A DNA stretch of 10,846 nucleotides from Planctomycetales bacterium. GTDB taxonomy: Bacteria > Planctomycetota > SBBH01. The DNA is taken from assembly GCA_005239795.1 (NCBI GenBank), contig SBBH01000223.1:1-10846 (forward strand), read 5' to 3'. Positions 1 through 5,440 of this stretch are shown piece after piece (positions within the stretch are counted from its first letter, which is position 1; the number at the start of each line of letters is the position of its first letter). The position numbers and the translations under genes are program-made. The notes beneath the pieces are model-generated. The model made no database searches. It worked only from the letters and a program-made list of their open reading frames with translations, and had not been told where the DNA came from.

Positions 1-539
1 ATTCTGCAATGGTGGTGGGGGCCCGGGTGCGGGCTGGGGCGGCGATCCCGCTTGTACGGCGCCCGGCCAAATGGCTTTTAACGAAGTTGGCCGATTATCT
101 GACCGGGACCAATATCCCGGACCTCAATTCGGGTCTGCGTCTGATGCGGAGATCGTCCCTGGAGCCGTTCCTCCCCTTGACCCCGGACGGTTTTTCGTTC
201 ACGACGACCGTGACTCTCGCGATGCTCACGAGCGGTCTTTCGGTTGCCTTCGTTCCGATCGACTACAAGGTGCGCGTGGGGCAGTCCAAGATCCGTCCGG
301 TCCGGGACTCCCTGAACTTTTTTCAACTCATCCTTCGGACGGTGATGTATTTCAACCCGCTGAAGATCTTCGTGCCGGCGAGCCTCTTTTTGTTCCTGGT
401 GGCGGCCGGCGTCTTCTTTTACTCCACCCTCTGGATGGGGAAGCTGCTCGACACCACTGTCACGATCCTTTTTGTCGGAGGGCTTCAGCTTCTGGCAATC
501 GGGATGCTGGCAGACCTTATCGGAAAGCGGCTCAAATAA
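1..539 (+). CDS. Family 2 glycosyltransferase, polyprenyl-phosphate sugar synthase type (3' part only)
   Basis: This is the C-terminal part of a GT2 enzyme of the dolichol/polyprenol-phosphate mannosyltransferase type; the 5' end lies outside the window. The first in-frame ATG (position 9) falls inside the conserved segment MVVGAR, which in this family precedes RRPAKW and IPDLNSGLRLMRR, so it is not the start. The reading frame is open to the window edge. The IPDLNSGLR block is the family's acceptor-side motif. After it come two predicted membrane segments, around FVPASLFLFLVAAGVFFY and TVTILFVGGLQLLAIGMLAD, then a basic tail (IGKRLK). The family transfers a sugar from a nucleotide donor to a membrane polyprenyl phosphate on the cytoplasmic face. 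Donor and sugar cannot be read from this fragment. It ends one base before the inverted repeat at 541. Confidence 0.85.
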   Translation, partial: SAMVVGARVRAGAAIPLVRRPAKWLLTKLADYLTGTNIPDLNSGLRLMRRSSLEPFLPLTPDGFSFTTTVTLAMLTSGLSVAFVPIDYKVRVGQSKIRPVRDSLNFFQLILRTVMYFNPLKIFVPASLFLFLVAAGVFFYSTLWMGKLLDTTVTILFVGGLQLLAIGMLADLIGKRLK

Positions 540-540
540 C

Positions 541-621
541 GTCACGCGACATGTGTCACGCGTCATGCGTTGAAAAGCGCAGGTGACTTTTCTCGTGACT
601 CATGACGCGTGACTCGTGACG
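541..621. repeat. Period-7 inverted repeat / long hairpin, no gene inside
   Basis: The left arm (541-568) reads as four 7-mers: GTCACGC, GACATGT, GTCACGC, GTCATGC. The right arm (about 594-621), read on the other strand, gives GTCACGA, GTCACGC, GTCATGA, GTCACG. The core is a perfect 13-bp inverted repeat: 555-567 pairs with 601-613. A nested second stem, GAAAAG (572-577) with CTTTTC (587-592), encloses a 9-nt loop. The array starts one base after the stop codon of the glycosyltransferase and ends upstream of the predicted promoter at 632. It could end transcription of the upstream gene, but no U-run follows the main stem. The other reading is a short mobile or degenerate repeat element. The structure is plain in the sequence; the function is not. 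Confidence 0.8.
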
Positions 622-631
622 GATCGCAGGT

Positions 632-647
632 TGTTATAATGTTCCGA
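632..647 (+). promoter_or_regulatory. Extended -10 promoter, possibly giving a leaderless mRNA
   Basis: TGTTATAAT at 632-640 matches the extended -10 consensus (TG, one base, TATAAT). The last base of the hexamer lies 7 nt before 647, the usual distance to a transcription start, so the predicted start coincides with the A of the ATG of the first radical SAM gene. No Shine-Dalgarno sequence stands at a usable distance from that ATG. I see no good -35 box at 17-nt spacing, which extended -10 promoters can do without. A perfect match by chance is unlikely in DNA this rich in GC, but no transcript data exist here. Confidence 0.5.
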
Positions 648-1777
648 TGAATCCGGCGCGCCTGGCCTCCGCCATCGTCTCAAATCGCTTGGGGCGGACT
701 CCCTACCCGTCCTACGTCACCTACATCGTGACCTGGATCTGCAATGCCAAATGCATCATGTGCGATTCCTGGAAGAAGCCGTCGCCGGAGGATCTCACCC
801 TGGAGGAAGTCGACCGGGTCTTTGCGCAACTCAAGCCCGTCGACGCCGTGCGGTTTTCAGGGGGGGAGCCCTGGGTGCGTCAGGACCTGGCCGATCTCAT
901 CAATGCGGTTGACCAGCGCGTCAAGCCCCGCGTGATCCACATCACGACAAACGGGTATCTGACGAACCGGATCATCGAGGGGATACGCAAGCTCGACCAT
1001 CCCCAAAAGGTCCACATCAAGGTCTCGATCGACGGGATGGAAGAGACGCATGACCGCGTGCGCGCCACTCCCGGCGGTTGGAAGAAGGCGATGGAGACAG
1101 TCAAGGTTCTGGCGGATCTGCGCGCCAAGCTGGGACTCTATGTCGGGGTCAACCAGACGATCGTGGACAGGAATTCTGCGCGCGATTACGAGGCGATGAA
1201 AAGGCACTGCGCCGCCTGGAAGGTCAGCGTCCACCCGGTGATCGCCTATGAGGACTCGGCCATCTACCACGTGGAGCCGGATCTCATTGTTGCGCCTGCC
1301 TCGGCCGGCGAGTTTTCGACCTTCGGAGACTTCGAGCGCGACGAGATCGCGGAACTTCTCGCGCGCATGAAGGAGGATGTCGAGACCGTCCCCGACTACA
1401 TCGAGAAGGTGGTGAAGCGCTACTACCTGGACGGGATCACCAACCGCCTCCTCTATCAGAAGGGGAGCCCCAACCCTCGTTGCGTGGCCCTGAGGAGCCA
1501 TTTGCGGCTTTTTCCCAACGGCGACGTCGCCGTCTGCATCAACAACTCTCACACGGCGGGGAATCTCCGGAAATCCTCCTTCGAGGAGGTCTGGTTTGGA
1601 AAGGCTGCCCAAAAATGGCGTCAGTGGGTCGACGCCTGCCCTGGCTGTTGGGCGGGTTGCGAGGTGATTCCCAGTGCAATCTACACGGGGGACATCGTCA
1701 AATCTCTTCGAAAGCCCTCCCAGAGGGAGGGCTTGTCCAAGAAAGTCGCGCCGTCTCTCGCCCACGCTCAGGAATGA
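647..1777 (+). CDS. Radical SAM protein with SPASM-like C-terminal cysteines (first of two)
   Basis: This 376-residue protein has the radical SAM CxxxCxxC motif (C32, C36, C39 in ICNAKCIMC), which binds the [4Fe-4S] cluster that cleaves S-adenosylmethionine. The SAM-contacting SGGEP follows at 71-75. The C-terminal part has further cysteines (C279, C297 and the CPGCWAGC cluster at 331-338) with the pattern FPNGDVAVC, as in SPASM/twitch domains that hold auxiliary iron-sulfur clusters. The substrate is unknown. Relatives with this layout act on peptides, sugars or lipids, and its place among glycan genes suggests a glycan- or lipid-directed step (inference). The ATG at 647 fits the domain start and lies directly downstream of the predicted promoter. 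The last 20 or so residues contain a hairpin-encoding stretch (1712-1734) and look like a variable tail. The next gene starts 7 nt after the stop, so the two are probably co-transcribed. Confidence 0.9.
   Translation: MNPARLASAIVSNRLGRTPYPSYVTYIVTWICNAKCIMCDSWKKPSPEDLTLEEVDRVFAQLKPVDAVRFSGGEPWVRQDLADLINAVDQRVKPRVIHITTNGYLTNRIIEGIRKLDHPQKVHIKVSIDGMEETHDRVRATPGGWKKAMETVKVLADLRAKLGLYVGVNQTIVDRNSARDYEAMKRHCAAWKVSVHPVIAYEDSAIYHVEPDLIVAPASAGEFSTFGDFERDEIAELLARMKEDVETVPDYIEKVVKRYYLDGITNRLLYQKGSPNPRCVALRSHLRLFPNGDVAVCINNSHTAGNLRKSSFEEVWFGKAAQKWRQWVDACPGCWAGCEVIPSAIYTGDIVKSLRKPSQREGLSKKVAPSLAHAQE
1712..1734. repeat. Perfect 10-bp stem, 3-nt loop hairpin inside the radical SAM gene
   Basis: AAGCCCTCCC (1712-1721), loop AGA (1722-1724), GGGAGGGCTT (1725-1734) form a perfect GC-rich stem. 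It lies in the last codons of the first radical SAM gene, about 50 nt before the start of the next gene. No U-run follows (TTGTCC does), so it is not a standard intrinsic terminator. It could reduce read-through, protect the 3' end of an mRNA fragment, or be a small inserted palindrome of the REP kind. Confidence 0.75.
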
Positions 1778-1784
1778 CTCTTCC

Positions 1785-2786
1785 ATGACCCCTTTCGAAC
1801 GTCTGGCACACTATCGACGTCGCGCCCGGTACTTCACATTCTGGCGGGTCGTCAACCGTTTTCGGGGATATCCCACACAGCTTCTGATCGAGACCACGAA
1901 CGTCTGCAACCTGTCGTGCCCCATGTGCACGACGGCTGTGGGGCAGAACGAGTCGGAGCGCAAGAAGGGGTATCTGCACCTGGCGGATTTCGAGAAGATT
2001 CTCGATAAGGTCAGCCGTTACATCAATTCGGTGGGGCTTTTCTATGGGGGGGAGCCGATGCTCAACAAACAACTCCCCCAGATGGTGGCCTACGCGCGAG
2101 AGAAGCGGATCGAGACCTTCTTCAGCACGAACGCCACGATGCTCACCGACGAGGCGATCGAAGAGATCTTGGGCTGCGGCCTCGACAAGATGACGATTTC
2201 CTGCGATGGGCTCTCCAAGGAGACCTATGAAAAATACCGCGTCGGGGCGGATTTTGATGACGTGTATGCCAAGATCCGGAAGCTCGCTCGGCGCAAGAAG
2301 GAGAGGAATCTTGTGCGTCCGCATCTTCAGCTCCAGTTCATCGTGATGAAGCACAACCAGCACGAGGTGGCGGGGCTCGCCGAGGCCAAAAAAGATCTGG
2401 GGGTTGATGAGGTGGTTGTCAAAGCCGTCGCGATCCCCACCTGGATCTACGACGACGCTGGGAAGATCAATGCGCTCTTCGCCGAATGGCTCCCCGAGAA
2501 AAAATGGTCCAAGTACAAAGGGGATCAGGCAGGGGCCGAGGTCAAGGGGAAGCAGAACCGCTGTGAATGGCTCCACAAGGGGGTCGTCCACTGGGACGGG
2601 CGTCTCTCCCTGTGCTGTTTCGACTACGACGCCAAGTTCGTCTACGGGAATCTTTTGACGGCGCCCCTGGCGCCCATGTGGAAGAGCGCCTACGGCTTGA
2701 AACTTCGAAGCGAAGTCCTGAACCGCCGGTTCGATCTTTGCTCGCGCTGCAGCATCTCGGACGAAACGGTATTGGGAAGGCTATAG
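1785..2786 (+). CDS. Radical SAM protein with SPASM-like C-terminal cysteines (second of two)
   Basis: This 333-residue protein has CxxxCxxC at C41, C45 and C48 (VCNLSCPMC) and YGGEPM as the SAM-binding motif. Its C-terminal cysteines C260, C277, C278, C319 and C322 (WDGRLSLCC, LCSRCS) have the spacing of an auxiliary cluster domain. It shares the fold plan of the upstream radical SAM protein but little direct sequence, so it is not a recent duplicate. The substrate is unknown. The frame stays open back to 1674, but the ATG at 1785 is preferred: AGGA lies at 1770-1773, the protein then begins like its family with a short basic helix and RGYPTQLLIETTNVC, and the longer form would overlap the upstream gene with low-complexity sequence. 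The stop at 2784-2786 abuts the left end of the repeat cassette. Confidence 0.9.
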   Translation: MTPFERLAHYRRRARYFTFWRVVNRFRGYPTQLLIETTNVCNLSCPMCTTAVGQNESERKKGYLHLADFEKILDKVSRYINSVGLFYGGEPMLNKQLPQMVAYAREKRIETFFSTNATMLTDEAIEEILGCGLDKMTISCDGLSKETYEKYRVGADFDDVYAKIRKLARRKKERNLVRPHLQLQFIVMKHNQHEVAGLAEAKKDLGVDEVVVKAVAIPTWIYDDAGKINALFAEWLPEKKWSKYKGDQAGAEVKGKQNRCEWLHKGVVHWDGRLSLCCFDYDAKFVYGNLLTAPLAPMWKSAYGLKLRSEVLNRRFDLCSRCSISDETVLGRL

Positions 2787-2789
2787 GAA

Positions 2790-2832
2790 GTGCTGAGTGC
2801 TGAGTGCTGAGTACTGAGTGCTGAGTTCTGAG
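2790..2832 (+). repeat. Left heptamer array, (GTGCTGA) x 6 with variants
   Basis: Six consecutive 7-mers start at 2790: GTGCTGA three times, GTACTGA, GTGCTGA, GTTCTGA, then a final G. The array sits between the stop codon at 2786 and the ATG at 2844 of the four-helix-bundle gene, so it forms that gene's leader. There is no recognisable ribosome-binding site between the array and the ATG. It can pair with the right array at 3246-3267, placing the whole gene in the loop of a large hairpin. Confidence 0.9.
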
Positions 2833-2843
2833 CGGCGGCGCGG

Positions 2844-3218
2844 ATGGGAAAGGTCGAGAAATTTGAGGATCTTATCGCATGGCAGAAGGCAAGAAGTCTT
2901 GTCGCAGATATCTACAAAGCCACAACGAGTGAAATGTGGAGAGCGGATCCCTCCTTCCGCAGGCAAATCCGCTCGGCAGCGTTATCGGTCATGTCCAATG
3001 TTGCAGAAAGTTTTGAAAGAAATCGAGCCAACGAGTTTCATCAATTTCTTTCGGTTTCCAAGGGTTCTTGCGCTGAATTGCGGTCGCAGCTCTACGCTGC
3101 TTCTGACATCGGCTATTTGAACAGGGATGTTTGCAGTCGGCTGTTGCAACGCGCTGAAGAGGTTGGTCAAATCGTCGGTGGTTTGAGAGCCGCCGTAGCC
3201 AGGCAACGTCAGCGTTGA
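2844..3218 (+). CDS. Four-helix-bundle protein (23S rRNA intervening-sequence protein / TIGR02436 type)
   Basis: This 124-residue, wholly helical protein has the family landmarks in order: FEDLIAWQKAR near the N-terminus, an RRQIRSAALSVMSNVAES block (about 38-56), FHQFLSVSKGSCAELRSQL, an IGYLNRDV turn, and a last helix EEVGQIVGGL. Length matches the family (about 115-130). Relatives are encoded in intervening sequences of 23S rRNA genes, as free-standing genes in many environmental bacteria, and as the accessory Avd protein of diversity-generating retroelements. They form basic multimers thought to bind nucleic acid. No 23S rRNA, reverse transcriptase or template/variable repeat is in this window, so neither specialised role applies here. 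It is flanked by inverted heptamer arrays and has lower GC than its neighbours, which suggests it arrived separately from the glycan genes. The function is unproven. Confidence 0.88.
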   Translation: MGKVEKFEDLIAWQKARSLVADIYKATTSEMWRADPSFRRQIRSAALSVMSNVAESFERNRANEFHQFLSVSKGSCAELRSQLYAASDIGYLNRDVCSRLLQRAEEVGQIVGGLRAAVARQRQR

Positions 3219-3245
3219 TGCGTAAAGGTTGTCTTCCGCTCCTCG

Positions 3246-3267
3246 GCACTCAGCACTCAGCACTCAG
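3246..3267 (+). repeat. Right heptamer array, inverted (GCACTCA x 3)
   Basis: Three perfect copies of GCACTCA, the reverse complement of the left array's unit, run from 3246, followed by G. A perfect 20-bp match to the left array (2793-2812) exists in inverted orientation. The array is also in frame with the downstream gene, where it would encode the HSALSTQ stretch if an upstream TTG start (3229) were used. Confidence 0.9.
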
Positions 3268-3282
3268 GACTTCTCCATCATC

Positions 3283-4626
3283 GTGTGCGCTTTGATCAGT
3301 TCAGATCTTCAGGAGGTTCAGCGTGAGATCGTCCGCTTTTTTACAGAAGTCTACACGCCGCGGGGAGGAGTTCCCTTCTTCGCGGTCCACGCCCGCACGG
3401 GAGAGCGCCCCGCGTTCCACTCGATGCTGGCGGAATTCGCCGATTGGGCGCCGTTTCTGTACCTGGCCGGGGCGGTCCCCTATGTGAAGGAGCAGTTCGA
3501 GATTCTGGCGCGCCGGGTGGAAAGCCGTTGGGAGTTGACGACCCCGTATGCGGGGTGGAAGCGGGCCGTTTTTCCCGCGCGCGTCAACGTCTTTCATTAC
3601 ACGGATCTTACGTTGGGGCTTCTGGATCTTTCGGACTTGGGGTGGCAGGGTCCTCCTCTGACGCTCGCGGATCGCATGTTTCGGAAGGTCGTTGCGCGCC
3701 ACGAAGAGAACGGGTGGATCTGCCAGTGGCGGCTTCCGGCCTGGAATGTTCGCGTCCCTGTCGCCGAGACCACGTCTGCTCTTTTCGTCGAGTTGGCTCT
3801 GGATCTGGCCGAGAAGACGGGGGATCCCGCCTACCCGGCTTGGGCGCGTCAGTGGGGGGACCGCTTCGTGACGCTTCCTTTTTTCGGGCAGACGGGAGTT
3901 TTTCCGGAGCATGTCGTTTTGAGAGAGGCTTTTTGGAACCGATTCGTTCGGACCGAGCCGCGCTCGGCGCGTCTGGCCAAGCACAACCTGGCAGTGGCCG
4001 CAGCATTCCTGGCGCTCTGGCGCGCCACGCGCGAGATGAAATTCCGCCAGGCGATCGACTGGTGGCATCAGGGCGTGCGCCGGCATTTTCTGACGGATTC
4101 CGGCGGCGCCTCTTCCATCGTCGCGTTCTCAGAGAAGGGGGAGGTCGTCGGGCGCAAGCCCCCGCATATCAAAAACCACGGCATGACGGATCTCCTTTGT
4201 GATCTGGCGTTCTTTTTAGAGGACCCGGTTTATCTCGAGACGGCCCGGCGCGTTGTTGATTTTTGGATCTCCCAGCAATCTGCTCATACGGGGCTTCTGC
4301 CCTTCGAGCCGGGATCTCGCGTCTCTTATTTGGACGGTGAAACCGACTGGACGGTAGCACTTTTAAAGCTTTCAGAGCTGACGGGAGAACAGAGTTATCG
4401 CGAGAGCGCTTTCAGAATTCTGGCGGGGGTCTTTCGGCATCACCGGACCGACGCGGGATTCGCAAACGGCGTCGACATCGAAACCGGGGAGGTGGTCGAT
4501 GACCTCGTGGAGACGCGCTACGGGGCGCTCCTCTTAAAACCGGTCCTCTTCCTGCAGGCGGGGGTTCCCCTCTACGCGGATCGGAAGCGCGGGGGATTCT
4601 GGTGGAAGATTTTGCTCGATCGATGA
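3283..4626 (+). CDS. Conserved-looking helical protein of unknown function, (alpha/alpha) toroid-like
   Basis: This protein of about 447 residues has no motif I can name. It shows repeated helix pairs with glycine- and aromatic-rich turns, for example ETTSALFVELALDLAEKTGD, KHNLAVAAAFLALWRATREM, HGMTDLLCDLAFFLEDPVYL and DGETDWTVALLKLSELTGEQ. Such spacing is typical of six-hairpin (alpha/alpha) toroids, found in glycoside hydrolases, polysaccharide lyases and sugar epimerases. A sugar-active role would suit the neighbourhood, but no catalytic residue is assigned. There are no obvious membrane segments. The start is uncertain: the frame opens at TTG 3229, which would place the heptamer repeat in the protein. 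GTG at 3283 avoids this and has AGGA at 3266-3269, itself contributed by the cassette end. TTG 3292 is also possible. The original 5' end may have been altered by the cassette. Confidence 0.75.
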   Translation: MCALISSDLQEVQREIVRFFTEVYTPRGGVPFFAVHARTGERPAFHSMLAEFADWAPFLYLAGAVPYVKEQFEILARRVESRWELTTPYAGWKRAVFPARVNVFHYTDLTLGLLDLSDLGWQGPPLTLADRMFRKVVARHEENGWICQWRLPAWNVRVPVAETTSALFVELALDLAEKTGDPAYPAWARQWGDRFVTLPFFGQTGVFPEHVVLREAFWNRFVRTEPRSARLAKHNLAVAAAFLALWRATREMKFRQAIDWWHQGVRRHFLTDSGGASSIVAFSEKGEVVGRKPPHIKNHGMTDLLCDLAFFLEDPVYLETARRVVDFWISQQSAHTGLLPFEPGSRVSYLDGETDWTVALLKLSELTGEQSYRESAFRILAGVFRHHRTDAGFANGVDIETGEVVDDLVETRYGALLLKPVLFLQAGVPLYADRKRGGFWWKILLDR

Positions 4627-4662
4627 CGTTTCTCTACACCCGAATCATGACCTGGATTTTTC

Positions 4663-5433
4663 ATGGATGAAACCAAATACGATCTCTTCTTCGTCCATGA
4701 GGAACGGACATGGTGGTTTACCGCGCGGCGTGACATCCTGTTGCGTCTCCTCGAGAAATTTGGTCCCCCTCCTCCCGCACGGTTGTTGGACGTGGGATGC
4801 GGGACTGGCATGCTGGCGATCTATTTTGCGCGGATGGGATATCGTGTGATGGGGTTGGACGCCTCTCCCAAGGCCCTGGACTATGTGCGCAGGCGCGATC
4901 CGGCGATCGAGACCGTGGAGGGAGAGTTCCCGGACAGGATCCAGGGGGATTTGGGGGCTTTCCAGGTGGTGGGGCTCCTGGATGTGCTTGAGCATATGGA
5001 CGACGACGCCCGAGGATTAAGCGTGGCGCGGGATCTTCTGATGCCGGGCGGCACGCTGCTCGTCACGGTGCCGGCTCTCCCCAGCATGTGGTCGGCGCAT
5101 GACGATGTCAACCTCCACAGGCGGCGCTATGTCCTGAGGGAACTTGGCGCGAAAGTCCGCGCGGCCGGTTTCGAGGTTCTCTTTCTGTCTTATTTCAATT
5201 GTTTCCTTCTGCCCCTCGCTTGGATCATGCGCAAGATCCGCAGGAACGCCACGGGGCTGGAGGACCACGAACCGCCCCCTTTTCCGTTGAATCCCCTTCT
5301 GCGGTGGATTTTTTTATTGGAGCGTCCGCTTCTGGACGCCGGCCGGAGGCTGCCGATCGGCCTTTCCCTGGTTTGTGTTGCGCGCCGGCCGAAATCCATA
5401 GTCAGCGCACGGGAGGTAGGGCGCTCCCCCTGA
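4663..5433 (+). CDS. Class I SAM-dependent methyltransferase
   Basis: The 256-residue protein opens with a HEERTWWFTARR segment (12-23), typical of methyltransferases found in glycan clusters. Motif I, LLDVGCGTG, follows at 41-49. The acidic end of the second strand, GLDAS, comes next, then LLDVLEHM (motif IV region) and LMPGGTLLVTVPA, the post-motif loop. Together these define the Rossmann-like methyltransferase fold (Methyltransf_11/23 type). It would transfer a methyl group from S-adenosylmethionine, probably to a sugar or a lipid-linked intermediate given its position, but the acceptor is not readable. A hydrophobic stretch (FLSYFNCFLLPLAWIM) followed by RKIRR may touch the membrane. The ATG lies 36 nt after the preceding stop with no strong Shine-Dalgarno sequence. 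Confidence 0.88.
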   Translation: MDETKYDLFFVHEERTWWFTARRDILLRLLEKFGPPPPARLLDVGCGTGMLAIYFARMGYRVMGLDASPKALDYVRRRDPAIETVEGEFPDRIQGDLGAFQVVGLLDVLEHMDDDARGLSVARDLLMPGGTLLVTVPALPSMWSAHDDVNLHRRRYVLRELGAKVRAAGFEVLFLSYFNCFLLPLAWIMRKIRRNATGLEDHEPPPFPLNPLLRWIFLLERPLLDAGRRLPIGLSLVCVARRPKSIVSAREVGRSP

Positions 5434-5440
5434 CGCAGCC

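Larger units (their letters stand above)
2787..3273 (+). mobile_element. Repeat-flanked four-helix-bundle cassette (candidate small mobile element)
   Basis: A 487-bp unit is bounded by terminal inverted repeats of about 32 bp. The left end (2787-2818) and the reverse complement of the right end (3242-3273) agree at 29 of 32 positions, by hand alignment. The ends start with GAAGT and continue as tandem copies of the 7-mer GTGCTGA. Only one gene is inside (2844-3218), a four-helix-bundle protein. The cassette fits exactly between the stop of the second radical SAM gene and the start region of the next gene. It is poorer in GC than its surroundings: 22 of 60 bases at 3001-3060 against 41 of 60 at 4021-4080. 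No transposase is encoded, and I see no clear target-site duplication. Boundaries are clear; mobility is inferred. Confidence 0.6.

Noticed and set aside
541..621. Intrinsic terminator
   Set aside because: Stem present but no U-run after it, and the periodic 7-mer structure extends beyond a terminator stem; kept only as a possibility.
1674..1784. Longer N-terminus for the second radical SAM gene
   Set aside because: The extra 37 residues are low-complexity and overlap the upstream gene; ATG 1785 has a nearby AGGA and a family-like N-terminus.
857..1786. Long open frame on the - strand opposite the first radical SAM gene
   Set aside because: No recognisable domain; it mirrors a gene with clear motifs on the other strand and is explained by high GC.
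1698..2591. Long open frame on the - strand opposite the second radical SAM gene
   Set aside because: Antisense shadow of a gene with clear motifs; the translation shows no family features.
2844..3218. Diversity-generating retroelement accessory (Avd) or 23S rRNA intervening sequence
   Set aside because: No reverse transcriptase, template/variable repeat pair or rRNA sequence is present in the window.
2790..3267. CRISPR-like repeats
   Set aside because: The units are 7 bp, directly abutting and without spacers; the two arrays are inverted relative to each other.
2761..3290. Target-site duplication flanking the cassette
   Set aside because: The bases just outside the two ends (CTATAG on the left, TCCATCA on the right) show no convincing direct repeat.
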